A stretch of DNA of 64,000 nt from Palsa-459 sp963841965 (GTDB taxonomy: Bacteria > Actinomycetota > Acidimicrobiia > Acidimicrobiales > RAAP-2), in assembly GCA_963841965.1 (NCBI GenBank), contig CAWJES010000007.1, positions 119,383-183,382 on the forward strand. The letters are read 5' to 3'. This document shows, in pieces, positions 50,298 through 59,395 of this stretch. Position 1 is the stretch's first letter. Each line of letters begins with the position of its first letter. The position numbers and the translations under genes were made by a program. The notes under the pieces were generated by a model that saw only the letters and a list, made by a program, of their open reading frames with translations, was not told the DNA's origin and searched no databases.

Positions 50298-51475
50298 TGA
50301 GCGTCGAGGGCCTCGAGACGGCTGGGGCGCCCGTCCCCGCCGCAGAGCAGACGCCGACGCCGGGGTCGCAGCCCTGGTTCACCCGCGTGCGGCTGCCTCG
50401 CCAGCCGCTGGTTCGCCACCTGCTGCTCGGCGTCCTCGGCTTCGGTGCGCTGGTCCTGCTCACGTTCAACGTGAACGCGACGGCGAACAACGAGCTCTCG
50501 GTCTCCGCGTGCTATGTCGCGGTCATCGCGGGCCTCAGCGTCCTCACGGGCATCAGCGGGCAGATCTCGCTCGGCAACGGCGCCTTCATGGCCGTCGGGG
50601 CCTACACCACCGGCATCTGGATGAACCACAACCCGAGCCAGCCGTTCATCATCGCGCTGCTCGCGGGCACGATCGCCGGCGCGCTCTTCGGCATCGTGAT
50701 CGGGATGCCGGCGACCCGGCTGAGCGGCCCGTACCTCGCGGGGATGACCCTCGCGTTCGCCGTCGCGCTCCCCCAGATCGTCGCCTACCAGGGGTGGACC
50801 AGCGTGCTCGGCGGGGAGAGCGGCCTCGAGCTCTCGAACCAGCCCCAGCCTCCCCAGTGGCTGCTGAACCACAGCCAGACGCCGGGACTCAGCGCCTTCG
50901 GCATCGCCTCGAGCCGCTACTACGCGTGGATCGGCATCGCCGGTGCGGTCGTGACGCTGATCCTGCTCGCGAACCTGCTCTCGAGCCGCTTCGGGCGGCA
51001 GTTCCGCGCGGTGCGCGACGACGATGTCGCCGCGGAACTGATGGGCATCCACGTCGCGCGCACCCGGGTGATCGCGTTCGCCACGAGCGCCGCGTGCGCC
51101 GGCCTCGGAGGCGGCCTGTTCATCGTGATCCAGGGCGCCGTCGACCCGACGACGTTCCTCGTCAGCCTCTCGATCACGCTGGTCGCCGCGATGGTGATCG
51201 GGGGCATCGGGACGCTGATGGGCGCCGTGTGGGGCGGCGTGATCCTCGGATTCTCCAACACCTGGATCACCGACCTGTCCAACGCGCTCGGGATCAATCC
51301 GACGTCCAATGTCGGGGCGAACCTGCAGGCCGCGATCTTCGGATCGCTGCTGATCATCCTGATCCTCGCCGCTCCGGGCGGGATCCAGCGCCTCATCTCC
51401 TACTCGTACCTGAAGGCCGCTGGGCGGTTCACGGCGCGGCGCGCTCGTGAAAAAGATATCTCCGCCCTGACCTAG
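50297..51475 (+). CDS. livM: branched-chain amino-acid ABC transporter permease LivM
   Basis: 392 residues with an N-terminal cytoplasmic extension of about 50 residues (Pro/Ala-rich), then about nine helices. LTGISGQISLGNGAFMAVGA, FRAVRDDDVAAELMGIHVAR (coupling loop) and GGIGTLMGAVWGGVILG are typical of LivM. It overlaps livH by one base (TGATG). Confidence 0.94.
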   Translation: MSVEGLETAGAPVPAAEQTPTPGSQPWFTRVRLPRQPLVRHLLLGVLGFGALVLLTFNVNATANNELSVSACYVAVIAGLSVLTGISGQISLGNGAFMAVGAYTTGIWMNHNPSQPFIIALLAGTIAGALFGIVIGMPATRLSGPYLAGMTLAFAVALPQIVAYQGWTSVLGGESGLELSNQPQPPQWLLNHSQTPGLSAFGIASSRYYAWIGIAGAVVTLILLANLLSSRFGRQFRAVRDDDVAAELMGIHVARTRVIAFATSAACAGLGGGLFIVIQGAVDPTTFLVSLSITLVAAMVIGGIGTLMGAVWGGVILGFSNTWITDLSNALGINPTSNVGANLQAAIFGSLLIILILAAPGGIQRLISYSYLKAAGRFTARRAREKDISALT

Positions 51476-51501
51476 TCACACGATGGACACCTTCGTATAA
51501 T
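51473..51501 (+). promoter_or_regulatory. livK promoter
   Basis: The -10 is a perfect TATAAT (51496-51501) and the -35 is TAGTCA (51473-51478) with a 17-bp spacer. It lets the binding protein be made in excess over the membrane subunits. The leader is about 38 nt with an AGGGGG site. Confidence 0.7.
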
Positions 51502-51545
51502 CGTCGAACCAGCCACTCCGGCAGGAAAAACAGGGGGATTCACCT

Positions 51546-52898
51546 ATGCCATCGTTCAAGAACGGCCGAGCGCGGCGCGCCGGTGTCATCGGGGGGCTCG
51601 GGCTCTCCGTCGCCCTCGCGGCGACCCTCGTGGCGCCAGCGACCAGCGTGTTCGCCACAACCCACCACTCCAACGGCGGAGCCACCGACGTGGGCGTCAC
51701 GGCCACCTCGATCACGATCGGCGCCACCGTGCCGCTGACCGGTCCCGCAGCCCCCGGCTACGACACGGTCGCACCGGCTGCCAACGCGGTCTTCAACTGG
51801 GTGAACAAGAACGGCGGCATCAACGGCCGCAAGATCAAGTTCGACATCCTCAACGACGCCTACGACACGGGCATCGGCGGGGTCCCCTCGACGATCGATC
51901 AGACGAAGGTGCTCGTCAACTCCGACAACGTCTTCGCCACGGTCGGATCGCTGGGCACCCCCACGCAGACCACCGTCATGAACTACCTGCGTGAGAACGG
52001 CGTTCCCCAGCTGTTCGTGAACTCGGGCTCGGTCTACTGGAACAACGCGTCCAACTACCCGGACCTCTTCGGCTGGCAGCCCGACTACACCGTCGAGGGA
52101 AAGATCCTTGGCCACTACATCGACCAGCACTTCAAGGGCGAGAAGGTCGGCTTCCTCGGCGACGACAGTGACTTCGGGACCTCGGCACTCGCCGGGCTCT
52201 CCCAGGAGCTGAAGCCCACCACCCACGAGGTGTACGACGCGACGGCGCTCGCCCTCGGCGCGAACCTGAGCACCCAGATCGCCGCGTTCGCGGCGGCCAA
52301 GGACAAGGTCGTGTACCTCGCCAGCATCCCGGGCGCGACGGAGCTCTCGTTCGCCGCGGCGGCGAAGATCAAGTTCAAGCCGCAGTGGGTCATCTCGAGC
52401 GTCGGCTCGGACCCGAGGACCGTCAACATGGCGGCCGAGAACGGGGCGCTCTCGTTCTCCTGGGCCCCCGCGCTCGGCGGCAAGCCGACGCCGTGGACCA
52501 CGTGGGCGACCAACGTCCTCAAGGGAACCGGCCTTCCGGGCGACCCCTCGAGCGCGAAGACCGCCAACAAGATGACGGGCAACGTTGAGTACGGCATCGG
52601 CTGGGGCGTGACGTTCGTCGAGGCGCTGAAGGGTCTCGGTCCTGATGTGACCCGCACGGGACTCGTGAACTTCCTCAACGAGCACGGCGCGTCGCTTCCG
52701 ACGCCTGCCCTCGTCCCCCTCGCCTACGGCGTCGGCGACCACCAGGGCTACCACGGCGGCTACGTCTACAGCATCAACGCCAAGACCTACGTCGAGACGC
52801 CCATCGCGGGCACCCTCGCGCAGACCGGCGATGCTTCCTCCGTGCCGATCACCCCGACGACCGCACTCAGCGCGGCGATTCCCGCCTGGCTGAAGTAA
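51546..52898 (+). CDS. livK: branched-chain amino-acid ABC transporter substrate-binding protein
   Basis: A 450-residue periplasmic-binding-protein type I fold. Signal peptide with basic start (KNGRARRAGVIGGLGLSVAL) and cleavage near residue 38 (TSVFA); no lipobox cysteine. Mature part: ITIGATVPLTGPAAPGYDTV, NKNGGINGRKIKFDILNDAY, VFATVGSLGTPTQ and YGIGWGVTFVEALK. Ligand residues are not diagnostic; members bind branched-chain amino acids, amides or urea. It has its own strong promoter and a strong downstream hairpin. Confidence 0.92.
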   Translation: MPSFKNGRARRAGVIGGLGLSVALAATLVAPATSVFATTHHSNGGATDVGVTATSITIGATVPLTGPAAPGYDTVAPAANAVFNWVNKNGGINGRKIKFDILNDAYDTGIGGVPSTIDQTKVLVNSDNVFATVGSLGTPTQTTVMNYLRENGVPQLFVNSGSVYWNNASNYPDLFGWQPDYTVEGKILGHYIDQHFKGEKVGFLGDDSDFGTSALAGLSQELKPTTHEVYDATALALGANLSTQIAAFAAAKDKVVYLASIPGATELSFAAAAKIKFKPQWVISSVGSDPRTVNMAAENGALSFSWAPALGGKPTPWTTWATNVLKGTGLPGDPSSAKTANKMTGNVEYGIGWGVTFVEALKGLGPDVTRTGLVNFLNEHGASLPTPALVPLAYGVGDHQGYHGGYVYSINAKTYVETPIAGTLAQTGDASSVPITPTTALSAAIPAWLK

Positions 52899-52914
52899 CT
52901 CGCACGCGTTCGTC

Positions 52915-52951
52915 CAACGAAGCCCCGGCGCTCGGCGCCGGGGCTTCGTTG
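52915..52951. terminator. strong hairpin terminator between livK and the GNAT gene
   Basis: A perfect 17-bp stem (52915-52931 with 52935-52951) around a 3-nt loop TCG. It lies 16 bp after the livK stop and 18 bp before the stop of the convergent acetyltransferase gene, so it can serve both strands. No U tract. Confidence 0.8.
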
Positions 52952-52969
52952 CGTGCCTGATGCCCTCGC

Positions 52970-53440
52970 TCAGACGGACCCGCCGCGGATCATCCGCTTG
53001 AAGCCGACGTGCGAGGCCGTGAATCCGTTCGCCTCGTAGAACCGGTGGGCTTCGCGTCGCGCGACATTCGAGGTCAGCTGGATGCGGTAGCAGCCCCGCT
53101 GCGCCGCCCACGCGACCGCGGCGTCGACGAGTGCGGCACCGATCCCTTCGCCGCGGCGCTGCTCCGCGACGTGCATGCTCTCGATCTCCGCCGCGGCGCC
53201 GCCGGCATGCTGGATGTGCCACAGCAGGCTCACCTGGCAGACGCCGACCACGGCGCCGCCGACCTCGGCGACGAGGACCTCGCCTCCCGACTCCTGGATG
53301 CGGGTGATCGCCTCCTCGTACAGGTGGGGGGACTCGGGTCGCTCGGCCCGCGGGGTCAGGGTGCCCGCGGCCAGGATCGAGGCGATCGCACCCGCGTCCG
53401 CGGCTCGAGCGGGCCGGATCGCGACGACGCTCCCGCTCAT
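52970..53440 (-). CDS. GNAT-family N-acetyltransferase
   Basis: 156 residues: IRPARAADAGAIASILAAG, VLVAEVGGAVVGVCQVSLL and the acetyl-CoA loop VAEQRRGEGIGAALVDAAV (motif A, Q/RxxGxG/A), then YRIQLTSNVARREAHRFYEANGF (motif B, positions about 53010-53080). The acceptor is unknown. The ATG overlaps the glycosyltransferase stop (ATGA). Confidence 0.92.
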   Translation of the reverse strand: MSGSVVAIRPARAADAGAIASILAAGTLTPRAERPESPHLYEEAITRIQESGGEVLVAEVGGAVVGVCQVSLLWHIQHAGGAAAEIESMHVAEQRRGEGIGAALVDAAVAWAAQRGCYRIQLTSNVARREAHRFYEANGFTASHVGFKRMIRGGSV

Positions 53441-55209
53441 GCGCGATGGGACGACGAGTCAGGCGCCGTCGCTGGCGTTCCGGGCAGCTTCGCGTCCCTG
53501 ACGTAGAGCTGCGCGTAGACGTGGAGCCCGCCGAGGAACGTCGTGGCCTTTGCCGAGGGGGTGGCGGGATGCCAGCCCTCGAGATGCAGGAGGCCGGTCA
53601 TGTAGGTCGACGTCGGGAAGTCGGCGAACAGGGGGTTGCCGCCGACGTCGTAGGTGCCGTACGTGTAGCCGACGTACCAGATCCTCCTCGCCCCTGCCTG
53701 GGCCGCCGTCAGCTCCGGGAGCGGGATCCCGTAGTGCGAGGCGATGAAGGCATCCGGCGACGTCGACACCGGACGGAACCCCTGCGGCCAGACGGGGAGC
53801 CCGCCGACCTGGAAGCGGCATGGGGACAGGCCGTAGTAGCACCATGCGAAGGAGTTGAACGTGTCGACGAAGACGACGTCCCCCGGGCGCTCGAGCGGGG
53901 CGAGTCGCTGGGCGAGTCCGCGGAGGTTGAGCGTCGGGTACTGGGCGCGGTGGAACGCGCCGAAGGTGAGCGCCGCCGCAAGCACTGCGACGGCCGCGCC
54001 GACCGCGGTGGCCCTTCGGGCGCTCGAGGCGCTGACGGCCGGACGCACCCGGGCGTCGAGCATCGCCGCGATCGATCCGAGGCAGACGAGCAGCGCGGGA
54101 TAGAGCACCTCGTCGGTCCTCCCGTCGCCGAGCGGCACGAGGTCGAGGACCACGAGGATCCCTGCGACGCACAGGACCAGGGCAGCGGGGAGCGCCGCGT
54201 CCACGGATCGGCTGCGAACGGACGCGAGCACGGGGACCCCGATCGCGACCGCCAGGACGAGCAGGCCGATGATCGCGACGGACGCGGCGTGCAGGCCGCC
54301 CGCAGCTCCGAAGAAGTCATGGGGAACCGGGTACCCGATGAAGGCGTGGATGAAGCCCCCGAGGACCATGGTGACGGTTCGCTCGAACGCGACGTGCGAT
54401 CGGTAGTCGACCAGGTAGCCCCGATTGCGCCAGTTGTGGTTGAGCACCGACGGTATCTTGCGGAGGAAGAGCGCGTAGACCGCCAGGAGGCCCGCACCCG
54501 TCACGCCCGCCCAGATGGCGAACCGCGGCCAGAGGGCGCGATGCGCGGCAGCCATCACCGCGACCGCAAGCCATACCCCGACGACCGCCGTCGCGCAGCT
54601 CGCCGAGCAGAAGACCCCTGCGACCGAGGCCGCGGCGAGCCACGCAAGGTCCGCCGAGGTGCGGTCCCGCCGAAATCGCTCGGCGAGGAAGAGCAGCAGG
54701 CAGCAGGCGAGCAGGTCGAACGGATACTCCTTCACGCGGGTCGAGTACTGGACCAGCAGCGGGCCGGCGGCCACGACGACCGCGCCTCCTATCGCGATCC
54801 ACCGGGGCCAGCGGAACCAGCGCAGCAGCGCCCAGACGGCCGGGATCGCGAGCAGGCCGAGGATGAAGGCCGGGGTCTGCGCCCACCAGGTGGCGGCGGG
54901 ATCGATCCTGATCCACGAGCGGATCAGGAGGGTGTAGCCCGGAGCGGTGAGGCCCATGTGGATGGCCTGGGAGATCGATGCCCTGGCAGGCGCAGCGGCC
55001 CACGCGTCATCGAACCAAAGATCGAAACTGGTGAACCCGTGCGCGCGGATGACCGCTCCGAACACGACCAGGAGCGCGAGCCCGACGAGTTCCAGGGACC
55101 ACCGCGCGCCGCTCTTCGGCGATGCCACGGAGCCCTTCTCGGGCCCATGTGTCGCCGCGGCATCCGAGGCAGTCCTCATCCATCCCCTCCGTCGCGGTGG
55201 CGGAGCCAT
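53437..55209 (-). CDS. GT-C/GT39-like membrane glycosyltransferase
   Basis: About 590 residues with roughly ten to twelve helices. After the first helix comes FDLWFDDAWAAAP, the acidic ectoloop (DD) that ArnT/PMT-type GT-C enzymes use for catalysis. The C-terminal third is an extracytoplasmic domain. It probably moves a sugar from a polyprenyl-phosphate donor to an extracytoplasmic acceptor. ATG 55209 is chosen because a TACCGT box ends 7 nt upstream; a start at 55179 with GGAGGGG upstream is an alternative. Confidence 0.82.
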   Translation of the reverse strand: MAPPPRRRGWMRTASDAAATHGPEKGSVASPKSGARWSLELVGLALLVVFGAVIRAHGFTSFDLWFDDAWAAAPARASISQAIHMGLTAPGYTLLIRSWIRIDPAATWWAQTPAFILGLLAIPAVWALLRWFRWPRWIAIGGAVVVAAGPLLVQYSTRVKEYPFDLLACCLLLFLAERFRRDRTSADLAWLAAASVAGVFCSASCATAVVGVWLAVAVMAAAHRALWPRFAIWAGVTGAGLLAVYALFLRKIPSVLNHNWRNRGYLVDYRSHVAFERTVTMVLGGFIHAFIGYPVPHDFFGAAGGLHAASVAIIGLLVLAVAIGVPVLASVRSRSVDAALPAALVLCVAGILVVLDLVPLGDGRTDEVLYPALLVCLGSIAAMLDARVRPAVSASSARRATAVGAAVAVLAAALTFGAFHRAQYPTLNLRGLAQRLAPLERPGDVVFVDTFNSFAWCYYGLSPCRFQVGGLPVWPQGFRPVSTSPDAFIASHYGIPLPELTAAQAGARRIWYVGYTYGTYDVGGNPLFADFPTSTYMTGLLHLEGWHPATPSAKATTFLGGLHVYAQLYVRDAKLPGTPATAPDSSSHRA

Positions 55210-55216
55210 GCTACTG

Positions 55217-55222
55217 ACGGTA
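55217..55222 (-). promoter_or_regulatory. -10 box of the GT-C gene
   Basis: TACCGT on the minus strand, 7 nt before the ATG at 55209; leaderless. Confidence 0.45.
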
Positions 55223-55310
55223 CCGAGCCGGCCCCGGTGCGGAGCATGCGATCCGGGCACGGACGATACGCAGGCCGCCGCGTTACCGTGAAGGTGGAAG
55301 AGGAGTTGCA

Positions 55311-55622
55311 ATGATGACGAGCCCACAGCCAGTCCACCTCAACAACCACCACCGCGACACCCTGCTGCAGATCTTCCAGCACCCGACCGGCCACAACATC
55401 GAGTGGCATGCCGTCCTCTCGCTGCTTGAGGCCGTTGGCACGGTCGAGGAGAGCCACGACGGGAAGTACCACGTGGCCCTCGGCGGGGAAACGCACATCA
55501 TCAGCCGCCCGAAGCACAAGGACGTCGACGTCCAGCTGGTCGTCGACGTGCGCAGGATGCTGACAGCCGCGGGCTACGCCCCGGTCGCCCAGGAGCTCCA
55601 GGACAAGGGCAAGGAGGCCTGA
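55311..55622 (+). CDS. conserved small protein with HicA/YcfA-like features
   Basis: 103 residues. The layout IEWHAVLSLLEAVGTVEESH, a strand pair, then RPKHKDVDVQLVVDVRRMLTAAGY recalls HicA/YcfA dsRBD-like proteins (helix, strands, PxH, helix ending in AGY). The catalytic His of HicA toxins is not in a clear GSHH context, and there is no HicB neighbour, so it is not called a toxin. GAGGAG precedes the ATG; a second ATG follows directly. Confidence 0.72.
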   Translation: MMTSPQPVHLNNHHRDTLLQIFQHPTGHNIEWHAVLSLLEAVGTVEESHDGKYHVALGGETHIISRPKHKDVDVQLVVDVRRMLTAAGYAPVAQELQDKGKEA

Positions 55623-55754
55623 TCCGGATCCAGCGCCAGCCCGCGTTCTGAGCATCCGGCGAGACGCCGCTCGCACGCGGTGTGCGGCGTTGCGCGCCGC
55701 GCACGGTGCCGCGAACCGTAGGCTGTGCACTTCCTCGCGCAGAAAGTGATCCTT

Positions 55755-57263
55755 GTGCCTTCATCTCCAGTCGAGTCAGCCTTCCTGACAGAGGTCAAGG
55801 CGGCGGATCGCCGGCCCTCCTACGAAGGGCGTCGGACGCGCATCATCGCGACGATCGGTCCTGCCTCGGACGACCCGGATCTGCTCGCGGCGATGGGCAA
55901 GGCGGGCATGGATGTCGCGCGGGTCTCGTTGAGCCACGGGTCGATCGAGGACTCGATCGCCCGCATCCGCAGGATCCGAGACGCCGTGCCGGGCATCGGG
56001 ATCCTGGCCGACCTTCCAGGTCCAAAGGTCCGAAGCACCCCGTTCGCGGTCGGCGGCGCGCAGCTCGAGGACGGCGAGCTGGTCGTGCTGACCGTCGCGT
56101 CCGCCACGCCGATGAGCTCCGCCGGGCGCATCGGCGTCTCCCTCGACGAGGGGCTGTCCTCCCTCAGCGTCGGTGACACACTCGTCGTCGGGGATGGTGG
56201 CATCTCGCTCGTCGTCGTCACCCCGGGCACCGACGAGGTCGTCTTGCAGATCGCCACGGGCGGACACGTCCAGGGACAGCCCGGCATCTCGGTGCCGAGC
56301 CATGCACTCACCGCGCCCACTCCGACCCCCGAGGACCTCGAGCGCATCGCGGCCCTCGTCGCCGAGGACGTCGAGGCGATCGCCATCTCGTTCGTCCGTA
56401 GCCCGCGCGACATCGAGACGGTCAGAGAGGCCGTCGGGACCTCTCTGTGCCTGCTCGTTGCCAAGATCGAGACGCGAGAGGCCGTCCAGGACATCGACGG
56501 GATCGTCCGCGCCGCCGATGCCGTCATGGTCGCGAGGGGCGACCTCGGGGTGCGGCTCCCGATCGAGGATGTCCCGTCGCTGCAGAAGCAGATCATCCGT
56601 GCCGGCGTGCGATTCGGCAGGCCCGTGATCACGGCAACCCAGATGCTCGAATCCATGATCCACGCGAAGGTGCCGACGCGCGCCGAGGTGACGGATGTGG
56701 CGAACTCGGTGCTCGATGGCACGAGCGCCGTCATGCTCTCCGCCGAGACCGCGATCGGACGCCAGCCGCTGACAGTCATCGAGACCATGGCACGGATCCT
56801 CAAGCGAGCCGAGCGCGACTTCGACTATGTGCACTGGGGCGCGAGCCTCGGGGTCCAGCAGGTCTCGGGAGACCGGGCGTCGGCGCTCCGGGTCACGGCG
56901 GCAATCACGGGAGCGGCGTGGCGTGCGGCGCTCGAGGAGGACGTCTCCGCCATCATCGCCTGCTCGTCAACCGGTGCGACGGTGCGCGCGATCTCGAGGT
57001 TCCGGCCCTCAATGCCCATCGTCGCGGTCGTCCGCTCTGACTACCGTGCCCGCCAGCTCCAGATGAGCTGGGGCGTCGCGCGCGTCATCGTCCACCCGAG
57101 CGAGGACAGCTACGTCCAGGCGTATGGCGCGATCGACCAGCTCCTCGCCGATGGATTCATCCAGCCCGGCGACATGGCGGTGATCCTCGCAGGTTCACGC
57201 GAGACGCCGGTGCCCGTGACCGACACGGTCAGGCTCGTCCGCGTGGGAGAGCGCGGCAAGTAG
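55755..57263 (+). CDS. pyk: pyruvate kinase
   Basis: About 502 residues from GTG 55755 (GTGs at 55725 and 55746 are alternatives). Motifs: RRTRIIATIGPASDDPDLLA, VARVSLSHGS (usually NFSHG), LADLPGPKVRS (usually DLQGPKIR), CLLVAKIETREAVQDIDGI with the catalytic Lys, MVARGDLGVRLP and VITATQMLESMIHAKVPTRA. The C-terminal domain is ordinary. A TAGGCT at 55719-55724 would put the transcript start downstream of GTG 55725, which favours a later start. It converts phosphoenolpyruvate plus ADP to pyruvate and ATP. Confidence 0.94.
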   Translation: MPSSPVESAFLTEVKAADRRPSYEGRRTRIIATIGPASDDPDLLAAMGKAGMDVARVSLSHGSIEDSIARIRRIRDAVPGIGILADLPGPKVRSTPFAVGGAQLEDGELVVLTVASATPMSSAGRIGVSLDEGLSSLSVGDTLVVGDGGISLVVVTPGTDEVVLQIATGGHVQGQPGISVPSHALTAPTPTPEDLERIAALVAEDVEAIAISFVRSPRDIETVREAVGTSLCLLVAKIETREAVQDIDGIVRAADAVMVARGDLGVRLPIEDVPSLQKQIIRAGVRFGRPVITATQMLESMIHAKVPTRAEVTDVANSVLDGTSAVMLSAETAIGRQPLTVIETMARILKRAERDFDYVHWGASLGVQQVSGDRASALRVTAAITGAAWRAALEEDVSAIIACSSTGATVRAISRFRPSMPIVAVVRSDYRARQLQMSWGVARVIVHPSEDSYVQAYGAIDQLLADGFIQPGDMAVILAGSRETPVPVTDTVRLVRVGERGK

Positions 57264-57283
57264 CTCGACGGCCGATGGGGGGT

Positions 57284-57317
57284 CCGGGTGCAGCCGCGGA
57301 TCCGCGACTGCACCCGG
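57284..57317. terminator. nested-palindrome terminator between pyk and the secreted-protein gene
   Basis: CCGGGTGCAG (57284-57293) and CTGCACCCGG (57308-57317) form a perfect 10-bp stem. The interior holds a perfect 12-bp palindrome CGCGGATCCGCG (57295-57306). The element lies 20 bp after the pyk stop and 8 bp before the stop of the convergent gene, so it suits bidirectional termination. Confidence 0.75.
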
Positions 57318-57325
57318 CGCCGCCC

Positions 57326-59395
57326 CTACGGAACGATCTTGAGCGACCTGCTCCACCGCACGACGCCGTGCGTCGTCCTGATGGTGTAGGTCGCCAGCGC
57401 CGTTAGTCGCTCGTGGTGCTCCTTGATGAGGAGCTTCCCCTCGCTCGTCAGCTTGACGGGCAGGAGGCTCCGCGCGCCCCGCTTGAGCTTGAAGGTGCCC
57501 CCGGCGATCTCGACGGTGTGCGCCCGCGGGACGAGCGCCCCCGCGAAGGCGGGGCCGGGTGGATCGATGGTGATGGTGACCGTCACGGTGCACGGCGTCA
57601 CCGCGCACGTGATGGTGATCGTCACCGAGGTGCCCGTGCTGGTGCCGGTGCCGCCGGTCGTGGCGGGCGGAGTCACGGTCAGGACCTCGCTCCCGCACGT
57701 GCTCGCGCTCGGGTCGTTGACCTGGTCGCCGCTGTACGAGGCGTGCCAGTAGTAGGTGCCGGGCGCGAGGGCGACGCTGACGGGGCTCGACGCCGGGACC
57801 ACGCCGGCCGTGACGGTCTTCGCGCCCAGGTTCGCGACAAGACTCGACGCCGAGCACGAGGCACTCGAGTACAGGTCGTAGCTGACCGTTCCGGTCGCGA
57901 AGCCAGCGTTCGACCCGGCGATCGTCGCATGGTCCGTCTCGCCGACGGTGCCTGCCGCGATCGTGAGGCTCGCGCCGTGCGTCGTCCCCGAGGCCTGCGA
58001 GGTGCTGAGTGTCGTGGGCTCGGGCACGATCAGGTCGAGCACCTGGACGTAGACCTGGTCTCCCGTCCCGAGGTCGTTGTCATACGAGAGCAGCACGTCG
58101 CCACTGCCGACACCAGTGATCGTTGGATCCCCTTGGACCGCGCCGTTGGACAGGTTCGGGACGACCACCGGCGGGTACCAGGTGGCGCCTCCATTGCCGC
58201 TGTAGTCGAGCACGAGTCCCTGCTCGTCCACCCAGCTGGCGTAGACGCCGGTGCCGGCGTCCTCGGAGAGGTCGAATGCCTCCGCGCCGTCGAGCTGGTG
58301 GGCCGTGATGTTGGACACGACCACCCCGGGGCCGAACGTCCCGCCGGTCGCCGTCGCCTCAAAGGGGTGATACACGACGTTCCAGTCCGAGCCGGCTCCC
58401 GAGACGCCTGAGCCCTCCTCGTCGAGCACGCCGATCCCGTCCTTGCCGCCCTGGGCCAGCACAGGGCTGAGCGCGGCGCAGGCGAGCAGCCCGTAGTTCG
58501 GCAGCCCCTCGCTGTTGAGCGTGCCCGCGGCATCCGAGGTCCCGTTCACCTGTCCGACGGACACGCCGTAGCCGGTGCCTGCCGAGTTCACGCAACCAGG
58601 CAGCACGGTCCCGGGACCTCCGAAGTTGTCGCCGACACCGACCACGACATCGGTTCCGGCAGGTGCCGGCGCGGGCGCAGGCTCCGCTGCGATCTCGGAC
58701 CCGTTCGTCTCCAGCGCCTTGCGCGGATACAGCCCGTTGTTGTTGGCGTTGCTATTCGGGGTCGTGAGTGCCGGCGACGCGGCACTCAGCGCGGTGTCCT
58801 GGAAGAAGTCTCCGTAGTCGTCGAGCAGCGCCACGTCCGTGCTGCTCAGTGCCACCGCGTTGTTGACCGTGTAGAAGAGGCTGACGCTGCTGATCGGGTT
58901 GCCCCCGTTCTGCAGGCCTTCGCCAGACGTGAGGAACGCTGCGCCGCCCGCAGGCGAGGTCCATGCGACGCTCCCCTCCCCGTTCGCGATGGGCGTGCCG
59001 ATGACCGCAGCCTCGCCGCCGGGCAGCACCGTAAGGCCGCCGATCGCGAGACCTGCGTCGCCACTGGCATTGAAGACTGGATCCGTGAGCAGCACGGGTG
59101 CGCCGCCTTCGCAGTTGGACGCGCTTGGCGGCAGCACGCACAGATTGACACCGGAGTCGTTGTCTGCGGTCCAGGCGACGTAAGTCGTCTGCGAGGCCGG
59201 GTCGTAGGCGATGAGCGGGGCGATCGACGTGCTCCCGTTGTAGGGCGGGCTGATCGCGATCGGAACCGACTGGCCACGCTGCGCGACCGCCGGTGCATGC
59301 GCTTGCGCCGCTGCCGGAAGTGTCGCTGCAACCACGAGCCCGAGGGAGGCAAGCACCGTCGCGATTGGGAGGGACCTCTTGATTGATCGGCTCAT
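57326..59395 (-). CDS. large secreted protein with a C-terminal Ig-like region
   Basis: 689 residues with a Sec signal peptide (MSRSIKRSLPIATVLASLGL, cleavage near residue 32). The middle (40-480) has repeated beta motifs (IAYDPASQTTYVAWTADND; VYASWVDEQGLVLDYSGNGG) like sialidase/BNR or beta-propeller proteins. An Ig-like repeat follows (YDLYSSASC...YWHASYSGD, about 530-600), then a Thr-rich linker and a basic C-terminal beta domain. No transmembrane anchor or sortase motif. Function is unknown; adhesion or polymer binding is possible. GGAACGGAG precedes the ATG. Confidence 0.75.
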   Translation of the reverse strand: MSRSIKRSLPIATVLASLGLVVAATLPAAAQAHAPAVAQRGQSVPIAISPPYNGSTSIAPLIAYDPASQTTYVAWTADNDSGVNLCVLPPSASNCEGGAPVLLTDPVFNASGDAGLAIGGLTVLPGGEAAVIGTPIANGEGSVAWTSPAGGAAFLTSGEGLQNGGNPISSVSLFYTVNNAVALSSTDVALLDDYGDFFQDTALSAASPALTTPNSNANNNGLYPRKALETNGSEIAAEPAPAPAPAGTDVVVGVGDNFGGPGTVLPGCVNSAGTGYGVSVGQVNGTSDAAGTLNSEGLPNYGLLACAALSPVLAQGGKDGIGVLDEEGSGVSGAGSDWNVVYHPFEATATGGTFGPGVVVSNITAHQLDGAEAFDLSEDAGTGVYASWVDEQGLVLDYSGNGGATWYPPVVVPNLSNGAVQGDPTITGVGSGDVLLSYDNDLGTGDQVYVQVLDLIVPEPTTLSTSQASGTTHGASLTIAAGTVGETDHATIAGSNAGFATGTVSYDLYSSASCSASSLVANLGAKTVTAGVVPASSPVSVALAPGTYYWHASYSGDQVNDPSASTCGSEVLTVTPPATTGGTGTSTGTSVTITITCAVTPCTVTVTITIDPPGPAFAGALVPRAHTVEIAGGTFKLKRGARSLLPVKLTSEGKLLIKEHHERLTALATYTIRTTHGVVRWSRSLKIVP

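Noticed and set aside
55311..55622. HicA toxin of a toxin-antitoxin pair
   Set aside because: Only the overall fold pattern is similar; the GSHH-type active site is unclear and no antitoxin gene is adjacent.
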